Assembly: GCF_002001005.1 (NCBI RefSeq)
Contig: NZ_MUNX01000063.1
Span: forward strand, 16,839-80,838
Source: Flavobacterium sp. A45
GTDB lineage: Bacteria; Bacteroidota; Bacteroidia; Flavobacteriales; Flavobacteriaceae
Length of the DNA: 64,000 nt
Reading direction: 5' to 3'
Position 1 is the first letter of the stretch. Each line of letters begins with the position of its first letter. A program made the translations under genes and the position numbers. Under the pieces are notes generated by a model that had not been told where the DNA came from, did no database searches, and saw only the letters and a program-made list of their open reading frames with translations. This document shows, one piece after another, positions 42,194-53,100 of the stretch.

Positions 42194-43279
42194 CTATTTC
42201 GTTTTTAGTTCATAAATAGCATTTACCATACCATTCCTAGTAGCATCCAAACCTAGTTCCCAAAACATAATACCGCCTAATTTCTTTTTTATTACATACA
42301 AAGTTTTAGCTTTAACAGAGGCAATATCATCACTTGTTGCAAACATTTTTTCTTTCTGATTATACCAATAAGGAGCATTTGCTTTTTTATCCCAAAAATA
42401 TTTCCACCCTTTTTCCTCGGTCAATGTGTTTTTAAAATCTTTAAAACTCACACCTCCTGTATGTACACCAGACTGATACAATCCATTATTTACGTTCTCA
42501 ACATTTTTCCATGTTCTGGTATAAAACGCCGAACCAATAACCAATTTATGAGATGGGATTCCTAATTTCAATAAATACTCAACTGCCTTATCCGTAGATT
42601 CCTCCTCTTTATTAGTGCTAAAAAGTGGTGTGTGATGCCCTGTAACTTTCGAATATCCATTTACCAAATCATAACTCATAATATTTACACGATCCAAAAG
42701 AGGCATTATCTGCTCCCACTCCACCGACTCGTCCAAAAATTTCTTAAATCCACCTGCAGCAAAACTCAATTCGTTCGAGTTCCCCAATTCATCTCTCAAA
42801 ACTTTTACTAATTCTGTGAAATTTTTCTTGTCTGCCTGTTGGTATAAATGCCCCGGATGACCTTCAATAGTCGGATACTCCCAATCCAAATCCAGCCCAT
42901 CTGTTTTAAAATAATCATTAACTTCTTTTACAGATTTAGCAAAAACAGCTCTTCCTGATGCTGTTGAAAAAGCTGCTGAGCAGTTTTCGCAACCGCCCCA
43001 ACCCCCTAAAGACAACATTATTTTGAGCTGTGGATGTTTGGATTTCAACGAAACCAAATGTTTAATTGCAATAGAATCTTTGGCATTATCTACATTTAAT
43101 TTTCCGTCTTTAAGATGACAAAAACTATAAATTATATGAGTTAATTTTTCAACCTCAAAATCATTTATCTGTTTGTCATCACCCGTATAATAAGCCAAAA
43201 CTGAGAAGCTTTTATTATTTTGAGCTTGTAAACTTAGACATGCTATCACCAAAAGAAAAGTCATTATATATTTTCTCAT
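42194..43279 (-). CDS. Secreted glycoside hydrolase family 18 protein (chitinase-like)
   Basis: The 361-residue protein has a signal peptide (MRKYIMTFLLVIACLSLQAQ) and one GH18 TIM barrel. The catalytic signature DGLDLDWEYP places the acid Glu134, preceded by the SLGGWGG strand (about residues 90-96). The later SYDLVNGYS and C-terminal GGIMFWELGLDA complete the substrate cleft, so it should cleave chitin or chito-oligosaccharides. No type IX C-terminal domain follows, so it is periplasmic or otherwise retained rather than exported by the type IX route. It lies 48 bp downstream of remB. Confidence 0.92.
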   Translation of the reverse strand: MRKYIMTFLLVIACLSLQAQNNKSFSVLAYYTGDDKQINDFEVEKLTHIIYSFCHLKDGKLNVDNAKDSIAIKHLVSLKSKHPQLKIMLSLGGWGGCENCSAAFSTASGRAVFAKSVKEVNDYFKTDGLDLDWEYPTIEGHPGHLYQQADKKNFTELVKVLRDELGNSNELSFAAGGFKKFLDESVEWEQIMPLLDRVNIMSYDLVNGYSKVTGHHTPLFSTNKEEESTDKAVEYLLKLGIPSHKLVIGSAFYTRTWKNVENVNNGLYQSGVHTGGVSFKDFKNTLTEEKGWKYFWDKKANAPYWYNQKEKMFATSDDIASVKAKTLYVIKKKLGGIMFWELGLDATRNGMVNAIYELKTK

Positions 43280-43327
43280 CGTATTAATTTTAAATTAATT
43301 CTAAAAATTATTTTTTATATAAAATCA

Positions 43328-45442
43328 TTAATAATCTAAATACCAATTAAATACATCTGACCTAAAACCGACAGTAAACCAAGTTGTTTGTTCTTTAAAT
43401 ACAGTTGACGTATTTGTTGTAGGATCAAAATTTCGATATAAAAAATTACCGAAAAATTTCAAATTAGTAGCTGGATTCACTAGATAGCCCACCTGAATTT
43501 CTGTAATGAAAAGACTTGTTTTATTTCCTTGTCCAACTTTCACATCTTTGTCATACGGCCTGTTTTCATCGTAGTCTTTATATATGTTTTGTCCATAGTT
43601 AAGTTTATTATCGGCTGTGTCAAAATCAAGACCTCGGGTTCCTAAAGTAAATTTAGCATTCGAATAAAAACGATCTTTATGATAATAACCTAACAAAACT
43701 AACTCCTGAAAATTCCCTCCCCATTGATGGCCCAAACTTTGGTTGTTATGTCCATAATTGGTAATCGGTTCACTATGTGAGTACACATAAGGTCGAACAT
43801 GATTGAATTCCAATTGCAATAGCAAATTATCGACATGAAAAGCGTTGAAATATTTTGCTCCTATTTGATAACCCAATTTATTTTTCCAACTGTTATCACC
43901 GGCAGCTATATCACTTGTAGAAAATTCATCGATAAGAAATTGACCATAAAGATTTACCTGATTGTTCCATTTGTACTTATAACTCAATCCCAAAACCGCA
44001 TTACCGCTTCTCGAAGAAGAAGAAAACTCAACTGCTCTATAAAACACTATTGGGTTTATAAAATTCGCATCAAAACCTCGGCCATTAGTATTTGTCCAAA
44101 TAACCGATTCAAAAAAACCTAAATTCAATTTATTTGAAACATTCCAACTCAAATAGTGGCTCACCATATATTTGGATGCATAGGTTCTATCAACGGTAAC
44201 TTCTGGTCGAACATCCTTTAGCCACATATAATTTACAGAATATTTGATTTTCCAAAAATTGGCATCAATCTTAAAAAAAGGATAGGGACTGGCCCCATCT
44301 CCCAAAAACAAGGAACGATAACCATCTCCGATAAAATTTTTCCCATATCCCAATTGCAAATCCAAAAATTTTGCAGCATTATAGGAAATATTGGCATCCG
44401 CCATAGGAAAGTCATAGGCGTCCGAATTATACGATTTTGCAATACCAATTCCTGGAATAATTGCAGGATTCCCGCCAGATGGCTTTATCGAATTGGCATA
44501 AGCATTATAGTAATCGGCAAAACGGCCTTGACTCTCATAAAAAGTGGTGGTGAAATTCAAATGCTTACCAAGGCCTCCTTTAAAATTAAGTGCTCTTGTA
44601 TTGACAAATGTATAATCTGACTTACTTGGATTGGAGATTCCTCCTTGAACATTAAACAAAAAATTCAAAGCAAACCAATATCCTTCGCCTTTAATTTCGG
44701 CCAAATTTTCATTCCATACTTTACGACCCCACCAACCTGATTTATTTTTCATAAGGCCGGTATTGACTTTCTGAAAATTATAATACTTTTCAACCTCGGC
44801 ATAAGTATATGGTTTCGAAGCGGTATGATTATTACTTCCTACCTGGTTTATTTGACCATCAAATTGGGCATAATAACTGTGCGAAAAAGGAATCGCCAGA
44901 TGGCTTGAAAATTGAGGATTATCAAAACGTTTATAAACAATACTGTCCAACTCTGTCAAACCCTGATTTAAGTTGATGTTTTCTTTTTTTGCCAATGTTG
45001 AAGCCGCAATTTGCTCAGGAGACTGCAATGGAATATCAATACTTATATTAAACTTGGAATAGGTAGGATTTCCGGCATAAGTAGGCGGATCAATTTTAGG
45101 AAAACCAGTAAAAACCCTTTTGGTTTCAGCAATGAGCTCTTCATTATTGGAATTCACATACAGCACTTTAAACGTTCCCGTAACATCAACTTCAAAAAGC
45201 ACTTTTACAAGTCCTTTGTAATTATTCTGCTGCAATTTTTCAGGAACTTTAAAATTATGATATACGAATTGTTGCACTTCGTTATAGAAGCAATTTTTTA
45301 AATCTTCTCCCTGCAAATTTTGACAATTTGAAAAAACAGGAAAACGCTCATCGGAAGATTCCAACTGATTTGAAGTTGGAGTTTGTGCATTTCCGACTAA
45401 TGCATTAAAAAGTAAAATAAAAAAAATAAAGTTTTTAATCAT
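43328..45442 (-). CDS. remB: Gliding motility outer-membrane protein RemB
   Basis: The 704-residue protein has a signal peptide (MIKNFIFFILLFNALVGNAQ), an N-terminal TonB-C-like domain (about residues 50-145, GLVKVLFEVDVTGTFKVLYV) and a large C-terminal beta-barrel. In Flavobacterium johnsoniae RemB is a mobile surface gliding protein, and remB lies in the same neighbourhood as sprA and gcvH, as here. The start ATG at 45442 is chosen at the signal peptide; it is 17 bp after the deoC stop. The assignment relies on this architecture plus synteny. Confidence 0.82.
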   Translation of the reverse strand: MIKNFIFFILLFNALVGNAQTPTSNQLESSDERFPVFSNCQNLQGEDLKNCFYNEVQQFVYHNFKVPEKLQQNNYKGLVKVLFEVDVTGTFKVLYVNSNNEELIAETKRVFTGFPKIDPPTYAGNPTYSKFNISIDIPLQSPEQIAASTLAKKENINLNQGLTELDSIVYKRFDNPQFSSHLAIPFSHSYYAQFDGQINQVGSNNHTASKPYTYAEVEKYYNFQKVNTGLMKNKSGWWGRKVWNENLAEIKGEGYWFALNFLFNVQGGISNPSKSDYTFVNTRALNFKGGLGKHLNFTTTFYESQGRFADYYNAYANSIKPSGGNPAIIPGIGIAKSYNSDAYDFPMADANISYNAAKFLDLQLGYGKNFIGDGYRSLFLGDGASPYPFFKIDANFWKIKYSVNYMWLKDVRPEVTVDRTYASKYMVSHYLSWNVSNKLNLGFFESVIWTNTNGRGFDANFINPIVFYRAVEFSSSSRSGNAVLGLSYKYKWNNQVNLYGQFLIDEFSTSDIAAGDNSWKNKLGYQIGAKYFNAFHVDNLLLQLEFNHVRPYVYSHSEPITNYGHNNQSLGHQWGGNFQELVLLGYYHKDRFYSNAKFTLGTRGLDFDTADNKLNYGQNIYKDYDENRPYDKDVKVGQGNKTSLFITEIQVGYLVNPATNLKFFGNFLYRNFDPTTNTSTVFKEQTTWFTVGFRSDVFNWYLDY

Positions 45443-45459
45443 TTGAATTTTATATCTAA

Positions 45460-46203
45460 TCAATACTGAGAAGAAGTCTCTTCCCCATTTGCAATCGCTT
45501 TAGCACCCGAAGTTCCAATGCGTTTTACACCGAGCTCAATCATTTGTAGTGCTTCGTTATAAGTTCTCACACCACCCGCCGCTTTAACAGGAAGCGGTGA
45601 TGCATTTTCAAGCATAATTTTAACAGAAGAAACCGTTGCACCATTGGGCAAATTATTCTCTGTTTTATAAAAACCAGTTGATGATTTCACAAAGACAGAG
45701 CTAAATGCATCTTCCTCAAAATTTGAAATTATCACGTTTTTAATCAATGCTGATAATTGAGTAATTTGTAATTCATTGAGAGCAGCCACTTCAATAATCC
45801 ATTTTACGGTTTTATTGTGGCTCAATCCTAATTGTGTTCCTTTTAGAATTTCTTCTTTTACCAAGTCAATATCACCTGCTTTGAACGCTTCATAATTACA
45901 GACAAAGTCCAAATCATCGGCACCGTTTTGAATACATTCAAGTGCTTCATCCAATTTTTTTCTCAAAGACGACTTCCCTTCCGGAAAGTCAATTACGGTT
46001 CCAACCAACACTTTCGATTGTGCTGCAACAATCATTTTCTTTGCCAAAGAAACTCTATTAGGGCGAATCATTATCAATTTAAAACCTTCGTCTATTGCCT
46101 CCTGAATAAAACCCTGAGCCACAGCTATATTTTCGTTTTCGCTCAAACTAGCTTGAACATCTGTTTTTAAATAAGTTGAATCCAAATAATTCCTAATGTT
46201 CAT
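45460..46203 (-). CDS. deoC: Deoxyribose-phosphate aldolase
   Basis: DeoC cleaves 2-deoxyribose 5-phosphate to glyceraldehyde 3-phosphate and acetaldehyde in nucleoside catabolism. The 247-residue TIM barrel shows the Schiff-base lysine Lys173 in VFVKSSTGFY, the second active lysine Lys207 in PVKAAGG, and Asp100 near NGADDLDFV. Length is normal. It is read just ahead of remB (17-bp gap), with no clear functional link. Confidence 0.96.
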   Translation of the reverse strand: MNIRNYLDSTYLKTDVQASLSENENIAVAQGFIQEAIDEGFKLIMIRPNRVSLAKKMIVAAQSKVLVGTVIDFPEGKSSLRKKLDEALECIQNGADDLDFVCNYEAFKAGDIDLVKEEILKGTQLGLSHNKTVKWIIEVAALNELQITQLSALIKNVIISNFEEDAFSSVFVKSSTGFYKTENNLPNGATVSSVKIMLENASPLPVKAAGGVRTYNEALQMIELGVKRIGTSGAKAIANGEETSSQY

Positions 46204-46281
46204 CTTTAGAATTTAAGAAGTTAAACGCCGTAAAATTACGTTATTCGAACGATATCCCCTCAATGGAATATCATACAAAAT

Positions 46282-46303
46282 AAAAAAACCCACCGAAGTG
46301 GGT
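46282..46303 (-). terminator. Terminator with UUCG tetraloop after the VanZ-like gene
   Basis: Arms acccac (46288-46293) and gtgggt (46298-46303) enclose cgaa, which is UUCG on the minus-strand RNA, an exceptionally stable tetraloop. A seven-base T run follows on that strand. The hairpin begins 1 base after the VanZ-like stop codon. Confidence 0.93.
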
Positions 46304-46304
46304 A

Positions 46305-46697
46305 TTATTTTTTTAAAATTAAATTTAAAATATTGAATTTATTACAAATCACTATAACAAAAACAGCCAATATCGTTCCAACTGAATTGGCTACAATGTC
46401 GAAAACATCTGCGTTTCTCGAAGTGGTTATTAAATTTTGCAATATTTCTATTATTATTCCAAAAACAAATGAAAACACAACCGAATACACCAAAGGTTTA
46501 ACTATGCTATCTATTTGTAAATGTTTATTAAAAAACAAAAACCAAACAAAAGTAAACACTAAATGAAAAAAAGTATGAATACATTTATCAAGGTTTGGAA
46601 TGTTTATAACTGGAATTTCATTTGAATTAACTAAACAAAAATAACTCACAATCCCTGTCCACAACAAAGCAACCAAAAACAAAAGATATTTAGGCAC
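46305..46697 (-). CDS. VanZ-like family membrane protein
   Basis: This 130-residue membrane protein has four helices matching the VanZ-like family ([19 protein letters not shown], then [20 protein letters not shown], then [15 protein letters not shown], then [17 protein letters not shown]). The DKxxHxxxH...E-x-x-Q pattern is diagnostic. Function of chromosomal VanZ-like proteins is not settled; VanZ itself lowers teicoplanin sensitivity. It overlaps gcvH by 8 bp, as in other gliding Flavobacteriia, and is followed at once by a UUCG terminator. Confidence 0.9.
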   Translation of the reverse strand: MPKYLLFLVALLWTGIVSYFCLVNSNEIPVINIPNLDKCIHTFFHLVFTFVWFLFFNKHLQIDSIVKPLVYSVVFSFVFGIIIEILQNLITTSRNADVFDIVANSVGTILAVFVIVICNKFNILNLILKK

Positions 46698-47070
46698 CTA
46701 TAAGTTCTTTATACGCTTCACTTGAAAGTAACTCCTCTACTTCTGACAGATTAGAAACTTTTATTTTAATCATCCATCCAGCACCATAAGGATCCGCATT
46801 AACACTTTCTGGATTGCTTTCTAAAGCATCATTGAATGCAATAATTTCACCAGACAAAGGAAGAAACAAATCAGATACTGTTTTTACTGCTTCAACAGTT
46901 CCAAAAACCTCATCTTTATCCAAAGTTTGATCCAAAGTTTCTACTTCAACATAAACAATATCTCCTAATTCCTTTTGTGCAAAATGAGTGATTCCCACTG
47001 TAGCAACATCTCCTTCAAGACTAACCCATTCGTGATCTTTTGTGTACTTTAAATTTGCTGGTATGCTCAT
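46690..47070 (-). CDS. gcvH: Glycine cleavage system H protein
   Basis: This 126-residue lipoyl carrier shuttles the aminomethyl group between the P, T and L proteins of glycine cleavage. The lipoylated residue is Lys63 in [15 protein letters not shown]. The N-terminal YTKDHEWV and C-terminal GWMIKIKVS match the family. It overlaps the VanZ-like gene and has a candidate promoter in the 81-bp gap after sprA, so it may be transcribed separately from sprA. Confidence 0.97.
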   Translation of the reverse strand: MSIPANLKYTKDHEWVSLEGDVATVGITHFAQKELGDIVYVEVETLDQTLDKDEVFGTVEAVKTVSDLFLPLSGEIIAFNDALESNPESVNADPYGAGWMIKIKVSNLSEVEELLSSEAYKELIGA

Positions 47071-47106
47071 AAAATTATAATTGAAAATTAATACTTATTT
47101 TTTGTA

Positions 47107-47114
47107 CAAATGTA
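47107..47114 (-). promoter_or_regulatory. Predicted gcvH -7 box
   Basis: TACATTTG on the minus strand fits TAnnTTTG and lies about 37 bp before gcvH, in the spacer after sprA. The -33 element is ambiguous. Confidence 0.4.
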
Positions 47115-47151
47115 ACAATCTTATACACAATTATGGTTTAGATATTCAAAA

Positions 47152-50100
47152 TTAATTTCCAAAAGTGTAACGAAAAGTAAATCCGGAACTAATATTCGTT
47201 AATGGAAACGAAGTTGAAATAACCGGTTTTGAGAAAGAATGATTGTAATAAAAGATTATAGTTAAGTTTTTGCTTAAGGAATAATCGGCTGTGGCATTCA
47301 ATGTCCATATATTTTGCCCACCACCCAACTGATTATTATCATAATCCAGATAACGAACAATGGTTTGATTGTCTCTGTACGTCAAATCAACTTTGATATT
47401 AATATCACTTTTTATAACACCTGTTGGATTATCGGCCAATCTGGAAGAGAAAATAACATCTTTTATACGGTATCCTGCACCTATCACATATTCTACACCA
47501 TGTACTTCGGTCAATAAATTATTGTCAAAACTCATTGATAACGCTCTATCCTTATTGATTTGTGTCAATATTTTAAATGAATTTTTTAACTCGAAATCAA
47601 TCCTTACTAACGGATTAAACTGTTCGACCAAAGTAACATTAGACATAATCGTTGGGTTATAAAAATTCCCGCTATCATCAACCCCATTAGGGTTATTCGT
47701 ATAATTAAAATTCGATCTAAATGAATTTACAGTATATGAGGCTCTGTAGTTTTGCTGCAAAGAAAAACGCTTAAATGTATCCTTAAAAAATTTGTATCGC
47801 ATCAACCCAGTATACTTTATAGCCCAATTAGGCAATGGAAAGCTTTTGAAAATATCAAATGAAACTTTATCGGCACTTGTACCAGAATAAGCCGCTAAAA
47901 AAGCAGGCAACAAAACCGCTTGATTGGAACTGGAATACCCAATAGGATACCCTTTCGAATCAATATTGGCTGGGTTATTAATATCAATCCCTCTTTCTGT
48001 TGCTAATCTGTTAGCGACAGAAAGCCTGTTGTTTCTAAACTGATCGAATGCCGTAGAACGGACTTCGTTACTGGTTGAAAAAGAAGTCCCTATCAATACT
48101 GTCGAAATGGAAAAAAGACCAAAACTATACGGTGATCTAGGATTGTAGCTTCCATCAGCTCCAACATCGTACTGCTCTGAAAAATTTTCGGAATAGGAAC
48201 GATCACCAAGTAAATCAATCTTTAAATCCGGTGTCAACTCCAAATTGGCCGACCCTTTAAACTCTTGTTTATTAACACTGGTGTAGTTTTGATTAAATTC
48301 CTGATAAGTAGTCAACCAACCTCTTTTGGCTGCCTCATATCGCACATCATTTTGACTACCAAAAACAAATCCCAAAGTAGGTTTTGAAGTCCCAAAGAAT
48401 CCGACACTAGGGATATACCCTGGCAGAACAGTTCCTTGGTTCTCAGTAAAACTAAGATTTATGCTTTTCACACTAGTTAATATACCCTTCAATCCATCCA
48501 CAAACTGGTTTTGGTTAATTTTTTTTAATGGATCTGCTTTTACAATTTTTTCACCAGGCTTAGGTGCTGCAACAGGCTTTGGCTTAGAAGCTGAGCTTTT
48601 GGAAATCCCTATATATTTATACAAGGTTTCCATATTGAACGTGCCATTCAAATTTGTTGACCTGGCGTTCTGCACCGTATTTCCCAAATTATACGATGTC
48701 CCGCCAATATCTATATTACTCAATGCCATAGAGGCTTGCTGCCAACTGTAATCACCCGTGTAGGAATAATTGGCTTTAATGAAACTTAAAAAAGGAATCT
48801 TATCGAAAGGAATTTCATAATTCAAAATAAACTGTTGCATATGAAAATTGGCCGTTCCTGTATCAAAATAACCATCCCAAATGGTAACATCATTAATTGG
48901 CTCATCATTCTCATCCAAGTAATTCTTCACAAGGTTTCTCGAAGCTGCAGTATAATTTATTTTTAATGATTTTGTCAGATTAAAATTAAAACCATATTGG
49001 TAATTAAAGCCAAAATTTCTTCGATACAATGGTTCAAAACCGATACCAATATCTTCAATTTGTCTAAATTGTTGTTCATTACTTTGTCTGACCACATTGG
49101 TATTAAAAGTAACACTCGATGGCAAATAATTAAAATTAAAATCCTTTAAAAACTTCCAATAACTACTTTTTGACACGAACTTCGTTTTCTGGAATGGTTC
49201 AATTGGTTTTGGCTGAAAAGCAAATGCATAATCAACAGTCGTTCTGGATTGCTGATCTACATTCTTTTCAATTTCAAAATCGTGACGCTCCACTTCGTTA
49301 TAATACTGTGAAAAAGTAAAGTTTTCGGCATCATATGGCATCGGTTTCTTCTCTGCGCTTCTTTCTTTTCGAACCCCAATCAAATTGATACTTTTGCGTT
49401 TGGTATAATCAATTGCCTGATTCAATTTACTTTTTCTTTCAGCTTCAGTATCGGCATCATCCAAAACTTGTTTCAGTTTGATATCTTCATAAAAAGGATC
49501 ATATTCCGGTTTTATAATTTCCTCTCCAATAGAATAATTAAAAGGAACATTAACTCCCCATTTATTAGGTAAAAATTTCCCTAAATTAATATTGGTCACC
49601 ACATTGTACTGTTGAATATCCTCTCTGCTTCTTTCATTTGGCCCCTGCTCAATAGTACCAAAACCAAAGTTTTTGATATTACCTGTAAATGAAACTGTGG
49701 CCAAATCAGCAAAATTGGTATCTATGTTTAACAAAGCAGCCATACCGCCTTTATTATCCATATCAGCCAAACGAAGTTCATTGAACCACACTTCTCCTTT
49801 TACATCTTGATGAAGCTCATTACTTTTTAAACCAAGCATTATATTTCGAATTAAACCTAAATTCGGATTACCCTTGATTCCCAAACGCAGTTTACTGTTT
49901 CCATCACCGCTAGCTTCATTGGGATCATCATCTGAATAATAAATTCCATCTGCTGGCAAAGTCGATTTGTCTATTTTCAAAGACTTAAGTTTTAACTGAG
50001 TCAGTAATTCCAAAGACAAATCTATTTCGTTATCCGATGGCCATACTAATTCTGGGTTCAATGGCAAGCAATCTTTCCCTCCAGACGCAGATGCCACTGT

Positions 50101-53100
50101 AACTTTCAAAGGAATTTCTACTTGATAAAAGTCATTGGAATAATCTGCCCCAAAACGCAAGAAAGCCACCATTTGGTTGTCCTGCAAAGCGGTTTCATTT
50201 GGCAAAGATTCAGCATGCAAAAACATTTTAAGCTTGTTGTATTGACGCATGTCAATATTGAAATTTTTGAAAGCACCGCGTCCATCCAAAGGCTCAAGCC
50301 CTTTTCCGGAAACCCTCATCGACAACGATTGCTCATCCTGATTAATAACCGTATTGTTATTATACAATTGCTCCCTTACCACACTTGGCGGACTCACATA
50401 ATTTATCGGACATCTACTGGAATTCTCCTCAATATTTACGGATGCTGTTTCAAAAATAGTTCCATCATCATCCACATTCAAATCATTAAAATCCAATGCT
50501 TGTGTATAACGTCTCCATTCTCCCCTTATCAAATCCAATGCACCGAAACGCAAAGTAACTTGATCCGTAAAATTAGTCATAAACATTCGCATGAATCGGA
50601 TAGACCTAAAATCCGAAATTTTACCGATAGTGTTTTCGGGTTGTGAAATCGGAATTTTAAATTGAATCCATCTCGCCTCGGTTGAACTGCCGTTTGGCAA
50701 AGTAACAACCGTATTTCTTATGTCAGCAATGTAATTCTGACCTACAGTCATATCCGGTTTCATGTCAACACTGTATTCATAATACGCATTAATGGTATTC
50801 ATTGTATTGTCTCTATTCACATCCTCTACATCTGGAATGGTCGAAGAACCTCTGTTTGGAGAATTAATATTTACATTTGAATTTCCATCAACACCATTGT
50901 AATTTTTATAACGATCCAATACGCTGCCCGAAGTATTTAAATAATAAAGATAATCATCCCCTGCAGGATCGGATTCCGAAGCATAATTAGAATACACTTT
51001 TGCTTCACCAGTAGATGGAAGTCCGTCCAATCCAATATCTTGGTTGGTTCGGTTGCCTTCATTATTATCAAAAGCATAAATTAAAGATTGGGAAGCGGGC
51101 GCATTTCCCCATACTGGAGGAGGATTCACTACAACTTGGTCGGGACCAAAACCATTCTCATATACTTTTCTTCCATCTTTCAAAACATCTTCCGAAATTT
51201 CTCCAAGGTTGAAATAGACTTTTCCCGTGTTCGATTTAGGAACACTCCCCGCACCTACATAGGGATCCATAACCCAAAACTGAATATACTCTACGTTACT
51301 TTGCTCAAAATTGGTAGAACTCAGCGATCTTACTATACCTCCAAAATTTTCATTGGGATTGTCAGAGACAATCGAGGAATTATTGTAAGGTCCACGATCT
51401 TTTGGATAATAACTCATATCCAGTGTATTCACCACCAGTGACTGCCCTTGAACAATATCTGTCAATGGATACAATTCTTCGCTATAAACTCTCCTTGTTG
51501 TATTCAAAGACAAATCATCATTTGTTATTCCAGATGGCTTTGAGGTATAAAAAACAGGATCTATTGAATACCATGCCAATTTGGCTCTTTTGAAACCATA
51601 ATCCAAGCCTTCTAAATTTCCATTAAAATTATAAAGACTGGAAGCATTATTCTCTGGAGTAGAAGACAAAGTCCAAGCGTAAGGAGAACGCAAATCGATA
51701 GAAGACTGAGAACTTTCGAAATCATCCACATAAATAGTGGATTCCCCCTGAAATTTATCTCCATCGGCTGCATTTGGCATCAAATAAGCTACTTCACCGC
51801 TTACTGAAATATTCGAAGGAACATCGGTGTCAATATTGGGCAATTTATTAACCAAACGGGTAAAAAACGGAACTTGAGAAGAATAATTTCCATGCAATCC
51901 AAAAATGCTATTATTCACGGATTCTTGTCCATAACTAGATTTTTGAGTAAACGGCTTCTCTTTCATGTTTAAGAAAGTAGCTCCAACCATGAAATTTTCA
52001 GATATTAAATGATCTACATTTACTCCAAAAAACCTTCTGGTTTGTTGTCCAAAAACCGAATTGTTTTCCAATGAAATTTCGATTGGAGTATTCGATGCCT
52101 GCAATGACGGATCCAAAATTTGGACTCTGCCCAGTTGATAATTGACACTATAATCAACACCCTCCATTAAAACCCTACCTGCTGCGGTTACTTTTACTGA
52201 ACCAATAGGAACATTGAATGCTCCAATAGGAATACCATCTCCACCTACAGATTTATACCTTCCTCGCAAAAGAAACTTGTTCACTTCCGGATTTTGAATA
52301 GCTCCAGCTTGGGTAACCCGGTACATATATGGATTTACGTATTTTTTTTGATTTTCGTTATAAGTACTTACATCATTATAATCTTGCGTAGATCCTTGAT
52401 CTTTCAACTTATTAAACAATAATTCACCAAAAGGCTCCTTACTCGTAAAAATAATTCTACCATTCTGGGTATCCACTGTTAGGCCTTGAATAAAATCAAA
52501 AAAACCATCGCCTCCAGCTTGTGGATCATTGTTAAAATTCAACTTGTCCAAATTAAGTACCTTCAATAAAGTAGTGTTTTCTACTGTATTTTCAGGAGTT
52601 GGATTAGCCGGAAAAGGGAATCCGTCCACAGGAGTAATATAATTTAAAGCCGATGGATTTTTGTATAAAATATTCAATCTAAAATCTTCCTGTTGCAATT
52701 GGTAAGCTCCTTGAATTTGATAAATATTTTTCATCATCAAATTCCAAACTGGGTTCGTTACATTGGTCAAACTGCTTTTTAACATTTTCAGAATTAAAGT
52801 CTGAGAAATAATCGTTTGATTAGATGGCTGGTTCCCTCCAACAACAGTTGCCTCAACACCATCATTTCCAAATTCACCCACCTGATACACTTTGTCACCA
52901 ATAGAATACTGATAAGCTACCGCCAAAATCTCGTCATTCCCTAATTTTTGCTGTAAAGAAATATATCCCAACTGAGGATTAAAAGTATATTCGTTAGACA
53001 ATAACTTTCTGGCATTCTCCAATTTTGAATAATCTTGCCCTTCGCTAACATCAATTGAAGGTGAGAATCCAGAACTTGCAGTTACAATTTCACGAATATT

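Noticed and set aside
50122..50646. 174-codon open frame on the plus strand inside sprA
   Set aside because: Antisense to conserved sprA sequence, with no signal peptide or recognisable motif; treated as a chance frame.
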